Shown here in pieces: positions 9,801 to 17,306 of a DNA stretch of 64,000 nucleotides (its first letter is position 1; each line of letters begins with the position of its first letter). The stretch is from NCBI GenBank assembly GCA_963786625.1, contig CAWAZS010000011.1, positions 186,001 through 250,000 on the forward strand, written 5' to 3'. The translations under genes and the position numbers were made by a program. The notes below the pieces were generated by a model, which saw only the letters and a list, made by a program, of their open reading frames with translations, made no database searches and was not told the DNA's origin. The stretch comes from CAIWHR01 sp963786625. GTDB taxonomy: Bacteria; Pseudomonadota; Gammaproteobacteria; Burkholderiales; Casimicrobiaceae.

Positions 9801-10426
9801 ACAAGGGGGACTACGCGGCGGCGGCCGAAGTGTTCCGGAGGATCAGCGAGGTCTACGAACAGGTCCCCGACTACCGGACGCTCGCGGGGAGCCTGTGCGA
9901 ACTGGGACTGTGCCAGTTCCATCTCGGGAACGTCGCGGAGGCCCTGGCCCTGGTCAGGCGCGGGGCGGCGCTCGTCGAGGAGCACCAGATGCGCGGTTTC
10001 AACGCCACGGAGCCGATCATGACGGCGGCGCATGTGCTGCTCATGGCCGCCGAGACCAGCAGCGGCGCGCAACGTGCGCGGCTGCTGGACGAAGCGCGCG
10101 CCGCGTGCGCCGTCGCCGACCGCCATGCGAAACGGGTCAGGGATTACGGTGCCGCGGAGTCGATTCGCCTGCGCGCGGTGCTGGACTGGCTCGAGGGGCG
10201 GCGGGACAAGGCCGAGGCTCGTTGGCGCGAGGCCGTCAAGGTTGCGGAAAGCCTCGGCGCAAAACCGGTGCTGGCGCAGGCGCACCTCGATCTCGGCAGG
10301 CGGCTCGGGCGCACCGAGCACCTCGTCCGCGCAAGAGAGATCTTCGCCGAGATCGGCGCCACGGCGCAGGCGACGGCCTTGCAGGATCCGGCGGGCCGCG
10401 CAGAACTCGCGCCGGAGACGACCTAA
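6869..10426 (+). CDS. zinc-ribbon / class III cyclase / AAA-type ATPase / TPR protein
   Basis: A large cytoplasmic signalling protein of 1185 residues. Residues 1-24 form a zinc ribbon (Cys 3, 6, 17 and 20). Residues about 60-240 form a class III nucleotide cyclase homology domain with FCDIANST (metal Asp 69), LGDGFMALFG (Asp 113) and IGDTTNVAARL. A Val stands near where canonical cyclases have the purine-specifying Lys, so activity is uncertain. A P-loop ATPase of the MalT/SARP-ATPase kind follows (Walker A GEAGMGKS at 285-292; Walker B region VFEDWHWAD). The C-terminal 500 or so residues are helical TPR-like repeats. The start at 6869 (MDCPRC) keeps the zinc ribbon and discards a low-quality upstream extension. 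It overlaps the convergent DUF2306 gene by a few bases. Confidence 0.85.
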   Translation: MDCPRCRHANPPGQKFCGECGTRLAMASAPAGESAAEAASIASRLAETVTVPRAAREGERKQVTVLFCDIANSTRLADEIGADRMHGVVNEFFEDALAEIQRFEGTINVFLGDGFMALFGEPVAHEDHARRAALAALAIQDMIGRRSSAFLPADKRLAVRIGINSGAVVVGKIGGNLRWDYTAIGDTTNVAARLQAEAEPGAIVCSEPVARAIDGYVECRALGERTLKGKPEPLPVFQVVKALPARLREVDTAAPMVGRQGALADIRAAMDSVASGQGGILGIVGEAGMGKSRLLREARRCAGERGVRWIEGSSLSFGSTLSYWPFRELIRDCFGMAEDDDEQQSWAKLGARMVELFGPEQGEELVPYIGVLLALPLPETFAARTRALDGLSMGHQIFRSTLKLFERLGQERPMAVVFEDWHWADASSADLLAHLLPLALGTPILYVVASRPEKEGAWAMLRSSIAADLRLAARYREHTLTPLAQDDATRLMSNLLGGGTLPSAMRQMLLRRSAGNPFYVSELIRALQATDAIEKDAETGAWTATGQFDAAPLPDSIEGVILARIDRLEDEAKQVLKIAAVIGRSFFYRVLDAIAEGTTALDTDLTRLVTAEFIDRKQQLPELEYVFKHPLIQQASYQSLLEERRRLLHRRVGETIEQLFQARLEEFYSVLAYHFAQAEHWPKAREYLLKAADHAGGMAADAEALELYQRALAASEKSAQSRMTPLQRAELDCKIGQALYRSGKQEQAVEYLRQALRRLGVSFPQTRKGIKAATLVELLECLPVLLLHGPQGKVPPDAPLSPEKELQFRIFETLAFTDYFSEPQRVLLDMLLGFKAVKSRPRSSQYVVTMSGLGLAFSLLGIRWLAHRCIARAFRFAEEIGDQAALGSCYLFQGLVQEHDGESDLSVNTLRKSVDLYLRAGDLRRWKTALKGLLILLRNRGDRSWIGLNNQILQLFTEMQDPHSEAWAGSGRGHEELYKGDYAAAAEVFRRISEVYEQVPDYRTLAGSLCELGLCQFHLGNVAEALALVRRGAALVEEHQMRGFNATEPIMTAAHVLLMAAETSSGAQRARLLDEARAACAVADRHAKRVRDYGAAESIRLRAVLDWLEGRRDKAEARWREAVKVAESLGAKPVLAQAHLDLGRRLGRTEHLVRAREIFAEIGATAQATALQDPAGRAELAPETT

Positions 10427-11834
10427 CGGCCGACGATCAGACCCATCGCGGCGGCTCGGTCATGCGCCAACTCCTGTGGTGGCCGCGCGCGGGAGGATGG
10501 CCGAAGCCGGAAGCGCGCGCCGAAACCGGTGGCAATGCCGATCACCGCGGCTGCGCCGACGCTGTTGAACAGCGCTGCCGCCATCGCCGCGCCGAAGCTG
10601 GCGCCGACGGCAATTCCGACGAGCAGGAGTCCGTAGAGCTGCGACGGCAGCCACAGCGAGGCAAGCAGCACGAGCGTCCACGCGTTGCGGCCGGCGCTGT
10701 TCGCGGGAACCAGGTGCGCAAGCGCGAGGGCGACGAGCAGCGCGATCCCGTAGCCGGCCCAGAACGTCGCGATCGCGAACCGTTCCATCGAGCTGCGGTC
10801 GTGATCGAGGCCGATGGCGAGCGCACCCAGCGCCGCGGCGGCGGCGGAAACGGAGAGCAGCCGCGACGGCACGTTTCCTGCAAGCGCGCTCCGCCAGGCG
10901 GAGGGCAGGGCGATCATCGCGACGACGCTGGCGATCGCCCACAGCGTCGCGCCCTGGGGCAACAGCTCGCGCGCATCGCGCACCGACGCGAACAGGTCGA
11001 ACCCGTGGGGCGCGAGCAATCCTTCCTGCACGGCGCCAAGGGCTGACAACGCCGCGAGCAGCCGCACCAGCCCCATCGGGAAGGCCGACGTGGGCGATGG
11101 CCGGGTCGGCAGGTCGCGGTCGCCGACCCAGGTCAGCCAGACCGTCATCAGCCACAGCGTCTGCAGGAACAGAAAGGTGCCCGTCGCGAGATTGACGACG
11201 GCGTGCCGCTCGCCGCCCCAGAGCTGGCCGAACACCACCCAGTCGAGGCGCAGCATGGGTGCGGTGGCGAGCGCCGCCATGACCGTCGCCATCCACACCA
11301 TGTGCGAGCGGTAATCGTGCGACCAGGCGGCGAGCACCGCCTGGGAAAGGAGCACCAGCGTCAGGAGCGCGAGCGCCCACAGCCCGAGCTGAAACGCCAC
11401 CCCGGACGCGTCCTCCGTCATGGAAAAGGTGGCGAGGAAGCCGAGCGCGCCCGCCATGCTGGCGAGCGTCGCCAGCCAGACGGCCAGTCCCAGCGCACGG
11501 TGCAATCGGGGATTGCGTCGCCGCAGCGCGGGAACGAACTGCAGGGTGCCCAGGCCGAGGGCGACGCTGCCCAGCACCATGTGCAGGACATGCGGCCGAG
11601 GGCATCGCGGTACCAATGTTCCATCCCGCGCAGATTGCCCTCGCCGAAGATGAACGCCTCGGACGTGAGCCACGCGTGAAGGCGCGCCGCGAGCTCGACC
11701 CGCCCAACGGCCAGCGCCAGCGCGTGGTCGATTGCGAGGATGCTGAACAGCACGGCGATCGCGCCCGCGATCCAGCCGAGGATGCGCAGCGACAACGCAC
11801 CCGATCTCGACGTCGGAAATGCAACCGTGGACAT
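10423..11834 (-). CDS. DUF2306-type polytopic membrane protein (frameshifted)
   Basis: A predicted inner-membrane protein of about 469 residues with roughly ten hydrophobic segments. The block HMVLGSVALGLGTLQF followed by RRRNPRLHRALG is the hallmark I associate with DUF2306. The N terminus (MSTVAFPTSRSGALSLRILG) is read from the ATG at 11834, which has GGAGG upstream. The frame changes near 11595, just before the hallmark block, and needs two inserted bases or one deleted base to be restored. No function is known for the family. The gene is convergent with and slightly overlaps the cyclase-ATPase gene, and is divergent from the STN-HEAT gene. Confidence 0.7.
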
Positions 11835-11972
11835 CGCTCCTCCCCCGCGTTCCGGCCGCCGGCCACGATACGCCGGTCGCGGGGATCTGTCATCGCCCGC
11901 TGCCGCAGGATCACGAGTAGCGGTATCCTTCTTCCATTCGGACTTGCAGTGCGTACACGCGAGTCCGACAAG

Positions 11973-12911
11973 ATGCCGACTGTGCGCACGCGATGTGAAC
12001 TTCCGGCAAGCCTGTACGCGGAAACCGTTTCCGCGGGCGCAGGCCGGCTGATCGCCCTCGTAGGCGTGTTGGCGTCCGTCGCCTGCTTCACTCTGGCAAC
12101 GCCAATGGCCGAAGCCGAGACGAGCGCGCCTCCGTCCATCGAGGTCGCGATCGAGCAGGGCCGCCTGACCGTCGATGTGCGTGATGCCCCGCTCGACGAA
12201 GTGCTGCAGGCCGTCGCCGAAGAGGCGGGCGTCATCATCGAGATTCGCGGCGATCTCACCGCTCACGTCACGCATTCCTTTGCCGATCTACCGCTCGACG
12301 AAGGAATCCGCAGGTTGCTGCGCGGACATTCGTACATACTCTCTGGCGACGCTGTGCGAAACCGCCGGATCGAGATATCGATCCTCACGTCGCACCGGGA
12401 GGAAGCGCCGGCAACGACCGGGAACGTTTCCACGCCCGACGATGAGCGAGACGCGCTGCAACGGATCCGGGCCTTGGCCGGGCGCAAGGATGCCGAGGCC
12501 ATCGCCGAGCTGAGCCGACTTGCGGGAAGCGATCCGAGCCCCGTCGTGCGCAGCCAGGCGTTGGCGGCGTTGGGACGGCTCAGGATTCCGGAGGCGACGG
12601 CGTCGGTGACGCTGGCCCTGACCGACGAGTCGGCCGCGGTGCGCATCCAGGCGTTGCGCAGCGTGAAGAGCCTGAAGGGCGCAACCGCGATTTCGGATCT
12701 GCAGGCGATCGCGACGCACGATCCGGACCCCGCAGTGCGCAAGCAAGCCGTCCGGCTGATGACCGACATACGGAATCCGGAAGTCCCCTGGCTGCTCGAG
12801 CAGGCCGCGGCGGACAGCGACCCGGCGGTGAGTCAGGAGGCGAGGAAGGCGGCGAGGCGATGGGAGCAGCGCTACGGCGCGCGACGGGGCGCAGCCGGCG
12901 GAACGCGCTGA
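11973..12911 (+). CDS. exported STN-domain plus HEAT-repeat protein
   Basis: A 312-residue protein with an N-terminal hydrophobic signal region (about residues 24-46). It is followed at about 60-125 by a short secretin/TonB N-terminal (STN)-like fold: LTVDVRDAPLDEVLQAVAEEAG then VTHSFADLPLDEGIRRLL. Residues about 160-305 contain at least four HEAT-like helical repeats (PVVRSQALAALGRL, AAVRIQALRSVKSL, PAVRKQAVRLMTDI, PAVSQEARKAARRW). STN domains normally sit on secretins or TonB-dependent receptors, and HEAT repeats are protein-binding scaffolds, so this is probably a periplasmic adaptor. The start ATG at 11973 was chosen to include the signal region. It is co-oriented with, and 64 bp upstream of, the DUF3014 gene. 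Confidence 0.7.
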   Translation: MPTVRTRCELPASLYAETVSAGAGRLIALVGVLASVACFTLATPMAEAETSAPPSIEVAIEQGRLTVDVRDAPLDEVLQAVAEEAGVIIEIRGDLTAHVTHSFADLPLDEGIRRLLRGHSYILSGDAVRNRRIEISILTSHREEAPATTGNVSTPDDERDALQRIRALAGRKDAEAIAELSRLAGSDPSPVVRSQALAALGRLRIPEATASVTLALTDESAAVRIQALRSVKSLKGATAISDLQAIATHDPDPAVRKQAVRLMTDIRNPEVPWLLEQAAADSDPAVSQEARKAARRWEQRYGARRGAAGGTR

Positions 12912-12975
12912 GCCATTGCACGAGGAACTCTTCGCCGGACGACCGTTCGAACGGGGATTGCGCTGGAGGAACGCC

Positions 12976-13903
12976 ATGGTCATCAGAACGCTGGAAACCG
13001 ACCCGGAGTTCACGCTCGATGCCATTGCGCGCGACATCGACGAGAGCCCGCGCCGCGCCGGAGGCAAGTGCCGCGGCCGAACCGATCGATCAAGCCGGCC
13101 GTCGTCCTGGTCTGCGTTCTGGTCGCTGCGATCGGCGCGGCAGCCCTGTATTTCCTTGCGCCGCGCGGTGATTCGCTCCCGCCGCCGCTGCGCCCGCCCA
13201 GCCCGATTCGACCCTCGCACCCCAGGCACAGCCCGAGTCCGCGATTGCGCATCCGGTAGAGAAGATCCCGGCGGCGGCGACAGATGCGGGCCAGGCGCCA
13301 GCGCCGCTGCCCGTGCTGGACGACAGCGACAACGTCGCGAAGGACGTGATCGCGGCCATCGTCACCTACGACGACTTCGTCCGGCTGCTCGCACCGAGCT
13401 CGATCATCCGCCGCATTGTCGCAACCATCGACAACCTGCCGCGAGCGACTCTCGCGCCACAGATCAGCGCCGTGCGGCCCGCACCCGGGGCGTTTGCGAC
13501 GACAGACACCGCACGCGGAATCGCCATCGCGGCAGGCAATGCGCAGCGCTACGCGGCCTACGTCAAGGCGGCGGAATCGATCGATACGCAGCGCCTGACG
13601 GGCTTTTACGTCCGGCTCTATCCCCTGTTCCAGCAGGCGTATGTCGAGCTCGGCTATCCCCGCGGCTACTTCAACGATCGGCTGATCGCCGTCATCGATC
13701 ATCTGCTGGCTGCGCCGGAACCCAGGACGCCGGTCTACCTGGTCCAGCCCAAGGTAAGGTACGAATTCGCCGATCCCGATCTGGAGGGGCTGTCGGCCGG
13801 ACAGAAGATCCTGGTCAGGGTCGGTATCGACAACGAACTGCGGCTGAAAGCCAAGCTTCGCGACATCCGCGGTGCATTGACCGCGGGGGCGAAGCGTCCG
13901 TAG
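12976..13903 (+). CDS. DUF3014-type membrane-anchored protein (frameshifted)
   Basis: A single N-terminal transmembrane helix (AVVLVCVLVAAIGAAALYFL), a Pro/Ala-rich linker and a C-terminal globular domain make up about 307 residues. The conserved-looking core DFVRLLAPSSIIRRIVATIDNLPR, then RYAAYVKAAESIDTQ and LIAVIDHLLAAPEP, fits the DUF3014 family, whose function is unknown. The ATG at 12976 has a strong GGAGG. The frame changes twice, once before the membrane helix (12976-13068) and once in the Pro-rich linker near 13188, so the exact N-terminal sequence is uncertain. It lies downstream of the STN-HEAT gene, and both products should face the periplasm. Confidence 0.7.
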
Positions 13904-14090
13904 CCGTCGCGGCGTCGGCAATGTCCGGCGTCCGAGGCGCGGTGGCCGCCGCGGGAGCGACACCGCGGAGTAGGCGTACGGGGTCGGGCGCCGGGCGTGG
14001 CGTTATCCGTGTTCGAGCAGCTTGGCGACGGCGAGACCGATATCTGGAGTGGCTGCCTTCCCTTCATGGACCTAGGATGAAACTGCCCCC

Positions 14091-14158
14091 GAAGCTCACT
14101 AGGTTCGCCTCCCCCCAAGGGGGCGGGTCAGTCCCTTGGGGCGGCCCGGCGGGACTGA
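14091..14158 (+). repeat. short intergenic repeat, family C (copy 1)
   Basis: A sequence of about 65 bp beginning GCTCACT..GTTCGC, with a CCCCCCAAGGGGG palindrome, a CCTTGGGGCGGCCCGGCGGGACTGA tail split here for length (CCTTGGGG, GGCCCGGCGGG, ACTGA). It aligns along its length with 58561-58628. Similar elements are familiar from Burkholderiales intergenic regions. It occupies part of the 305-bp gap at 13904-14208, which otherwise holds only the terminator that follows. Confidence 0.75.
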
Positions 14159-14163
14159 AATGA

Positions 14164-14190
14164 AAAAGGCCCGCGCCAGGCGGGCCTTTT
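14164..14190 (-). terminator. bidirectional rho-independent terminator
   Basis: An 11-bp perfect stem (14164-14174 with 14180-14190) of AAAAGGCCCGC pairs with GCGGGCCTTTT around a 5-base loop. The A and T tracts make it usable from either side. It lies 18 bp downstream of the stop codon of the 88-residue secreted protein on the minus strand, its most likely client, and could also close transcription from the DUF3014 gene. Confidence 0.85.
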
Positions 14191-14208
14191 CGTGAATTTC
14201 CGAAAAGC

Positions 14209-14475
14209 CTATTTGGTCGAAGCTACCGCGACCTTGGCATCGGTGACGGGCTCCTTGCTCTTGTCCGCGACTTGCTTCGCGGTCTTCTTCGTAACAGGCG
14301 CATTCGAGGCCGTGGATGTTGGCGCCTTGGACGCTGCGGGAGCCGGCGTTGAGGCCAGCTGCGAGGGCGGCTGGGCCGAGGCCGACGAGGCGCCGTACTC
14401 GCACCCGGGACCCGAACCGAGAGCCGAACCCATGCCGAAGAGGACCAGCGCGGCTGCCGTTGCGACTTTCTTCAT
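14209..14475 (-). CDS. small secreted Ala/Ser/Thr/Lys-rich protein
   Basis: An 88-residue protein beginning MKKVATAAALVLFGMGSALG, a typical signal peptide, followed by a low-complexity Ala, Ser, Pro, Thr and Lys-rich mature region (SQLASTPAPAASKAPTST, VTKKTAKQVADKSKEPV). There is one Cys (PGCEYG) near the mature N terminus. The ATG at 14475 was chosen for the excellent AAAGGAGG upstream. A strong terminator follows directly, so it is probably a monocistronic, well-expressed gene. I do not recognise a family. Confidence 0.65.
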   Translation of the reverse strand: MKKVATAAALVLFGMGSALGSGPGCEYGASSASAQPPSQLASTPAPAASKAPTSTASNAPVTKKTAKQVADKSKEPVTDAKVAVASTK

Positions 14476-14532
14476 GGCTACCTCCTTTACGATAGGGCCC
14501 ATCCGCGAATCTGCGCGTATTGAGAACGATTG

Positions 14533-15333
14533 TCAACTGGGCGTGATCAGGGCGACCATTGGCGACCAGTAGCGCTGCGCGTAGACGACGGTGACGATGC
14601 AGCCGACGACGATGACGAGCACGCGCAGGAACGTCGCCGGAATGACGCGCGCCAGTCGTGCACCCGCATAGCCGCCGGCGAAGGCGCCTGCCATCATCGC
14701 GATCGTTTGCGGCCAGGCCACGCTCCCGCTGACGACGAAGATCACCACCGCGATCACGGAAGACACCCCCGCCAGCAGATTCTTCAGCGCGTTGGCGGTG
14801 CGGAAATCCCGGTCGTGCCCGAGCGACAGAATCGCGAGCAGCATGACGGCGCCGCCCGCGCCGAAATACCCGATATAGACGGCGGTGGGCGCGAGGAGCA
14901 CCAGACCCAGACGATCGGCGCGTGCCGAGTGCACGACGGGATCGGCGGCATGCCGGAAGATCCAGGCCCGGATCCGGCCTGCGAGCGCAAACACGGCGGT
15001 GGCCATGCCGATGAGCAGCGGCACGAGGGTCATCAGCGCTCGCTCCGGCGTGAATATCAGCAGCAGCGCGCCCGCGCCGCTGCCGACCATCGCCACGGCG
15101 ATGACTCGCCAGAACTCAGGTTGCCACTCCGGCAGCCACCGGCGGTCGGTGACCGCGGCGGCGAAGCTGGCGGGTGTCGTCGCCACGGCATTCGACGCCA
15201 CCGCGATCACGGGGGGCAGGCCGGCCGCCAGCAGGGCCGGAAACGTGATCAGCGAAGCGCCGCCGACGATGGCCGTCACGACGCCGCCGGCGAATCCGGC
15301 GGCGAGCAGTAGAAGGGCGGTGGTCGTGTCCAT
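14533..15333 (-). CDS. TauE/SafE-family membrane permease
   Basis: A 266-residue inner-membrane protein with about eight hydrophobic helices. The N-terminal GFAGGVVTAIVGGASLITFPALL and the internal repeat YIGYFGAGGAVMLLAILSLG are the two characteristic halves of the TauE/SafE (sulfite exporter-like) family; LRTANALKNLL-type wording appears as FRTANALKNLLAGVSS. Family members export sulfite, sulfoacetate or other small anions, but the substrate is not readable here. The start MDTTTALLLLAAG at 15333 discards an unlikely charged N-terminal extension. It lies between the small secreted protein and recD, all on the minus strand, with no clear operon link. Confidence 0.8.
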   Translation of the reverse strand: MDTTTALLLLAAGFAGGVVTAIVGGASLITFPALLAAGLPPVIAVASNAVATTPASFAAAVTDRRWLPEWQPEFWRVIAVAMVGSGAGALLLIFTPERALMTLVPLLIGMATAVFALAGRIRAWIFRHAADPVVHSARADRLGLVLLAPTAVYIGYFGAGGAVMLLAILSLGHDRDFRTANALKNLLAGVSSVIAVVIFVVSGSVAWPQTIAMMAGAFAGGYAGARLARVIPATFLRVLVIVVGCIVTVVYAQRYWSPMVALITPS

Positions 15334-15440
15334 CCGTTGCTGTGGCCGGGCATGGGTGCGAACGGCGATGGTAACGGGATCCGGCTCTGCGACCCGCAAC
15401 TGGCCACGTGCGTGTCGCCGAATCCCGGCCGTCCCCCTGT

Positions 15441-17306
15441 TCAGCCGATGCGGCCCTTCCTCACCTGCTCGTCGACTTCGCCCAACCGCGCCACCAGCCC
15501 CGAGTACCGCCGCGTCGGCGAGACGATCGCCTTCTCCACCACCTCCGCCCCGCCGACGATCGTCACCCCCGATCGCGACCGCGTCACCGCCGTGTAGAGG
15601 AGCTCACGGGTCACCACGCGAGTGGGCTTGGCGGGCAGCAGCAGCAGCACGCGGTCGAACTCCGAGCCCTGCGCCTTGTGCACGGTCGTGGCGAACGCGG
15701 TTTCGTGCTCCGGCAGGCGCAGCGGGGCCAGGGCCCGAAAGCCGCGCGTCGCTGTCCGGGAAATAGACCATCAGCGTGTCCGAAGCGTCGGGCAGCACGA
15801 TGCCGATGTCGCCGTTGAAGAGCTTCAGCACGTAGTCGTTGGAAAGCACCATCACCGGGCGGCCCGGATACCACTCGGAGCGGCTGCCGGGATCGAGCGC
15901 GTGGTCGAGCGTGTTGCGGAAGTGCTGCCCGACGAACTGGTTGATCGCGACCACGCCCCGCGGGCCCGCGCGCTCGGCGCAGAGCACGCGAAAGCGTCCC
16001 AGCGTGTCGAACAGCGCCGCCTTGTCGCCGAGGCCGGTGCGTGCGGCATCGATGTAATGCCTCATCCCGTCGACGATCCGCGCGAGCGACGCGGCCTGCG
16101 GCGCCGGGTGCGCGTCCTCGATCCAGGTGAGCGCCGGATCGCGCTCCGAGCGCAGGAGGTCGATCGCGGCCTGGGCGTCGCCTGCATTGACGTGCGCGGC
16201 GAGACGGCCGATGCCGGAATCCTTCGCGAAGCGGAAGTTTTCGGTGAGCCACACGACGCTGTCGTGGAGACAGGTCGGCTTGACCGGCGCCGGAGGCTCG
16301 ATGCGCGCGGCGGGAATGCCCGTGACCGCGGCGAGCCGCTGCACGCACGCCTCGCTCAGCGTCGGGTCGGAGGAGAGCTCGGAGAACACCGCGCCGGATT
16401 CGACGGCGGCGAGCTGGTCCTTGTCACCCAGCAGGATGATGCGCGCGGCCGGCGGCACCGCCTCGATGAGCTTGGTCGCGAGCGCGAGGTCGAGCATCGA
16501 CGCCTCGTCGACGACGAGGAGATCGATCGGCAGCGGATTGCCGGCGTTGTGGCGAAATTCCCCGGAGCCGGGCAGACACGCCCAGCAGGCGGTGGACCGT
16601 GTACGACTCCGCGGGGAGACGCGCGCGCAGGTCGGCGGGCAGGTGGGCGGCGGCGTTGCGGATCGCCTCCAGCATCCGGGCCGCGGCCTTGCCGGTCGGT
16701 GCGGCCAGTCCGATGCGGCAGTCCGGATCTCCGGCGAGGATGCAGGCGAGCACGTTGACGATGGTCGTCGTCTTGCCGGTGCCGGGCCCGCCGCTGACGA
16801 TCGTCAGGCGCCGCTCGAGCGCCAACGCCGTCGCGATCTTCTGCCAGTCGGGGCGATCGCCCAGCCGTTTTGCGTTGGCCGCGAACAGACGCTCGAGCAC
16901 GGCTTCGAAGTCGTTGCCGATCGTGCACGTCGAGCCGGGCGACGGCTCGGTCAGGCGTCGCGCCAGCCGCCGCTCGTAATCGAAGTAGCGGTGCAGATAA
17001 AGGCGGCCGTCGTCGTCGAGGATCAGCGGGTGCGCCGCCGGCGCCTCCGGCGTGCCGACCATGCCGGAGTCGAGCAACGCACGGCGCAACGCGGATTCGT
17101 CGGCCTCCTCGCCGTCCGCGACGATATCGGCGAGATGACGTGCACACGTGACCCGAGGCGGTGGCGAGGCTCGTCGCGCGCGCCGCCGCCCGCAGCGCCG
17201 CAAGCGTGTGCTCGGGCGCGTTGCTCTCGCGGGCCCAGCGCACGACATGATGGGCGAAGCCCTCGGCAAGCGCCTGGTCGGGCGTCTGGACGAACGTGTC
17301 GCTCAT
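15441..17306 (-). CDS. recD: RecD, exodeoxyribonuclease V alpha subunit (frameshifted)
   Basis: The 5'-3' helicase subunit of RecBCD. Visible motifs are Walker A SGGPGTGKTTTI, APTGKAAARM, ESYTVHRLLGV, motif II region DEASMLDLALATKLI, LLGDKDQLAAVE, WLTENFR and the C-terminal MHKAQGSEFDRVLLLLP with ELLYTAVTRS. The frame shifts three times (near 17155, 16575 and 15720), each with the sign of one inserted base; the restored protein is about 620 residues, close to the usual 600 or so. The start at 17306 overlaps the recB stop codon by 4 bases, so the two are translationally coupled. Intact recB and recC next door argue that the breaks are sequence errors. Confidence 0.9.

Noticed and set aside
6716..10321. 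A 1201-residue open frame on the minus strand
   Set aside because: It is the antisense shadow of the cyclase-ATPase-TPR gene; its composition is Arg/Ala/Gln-rich and it has no domain signal, while the plus strand has clear motifs.
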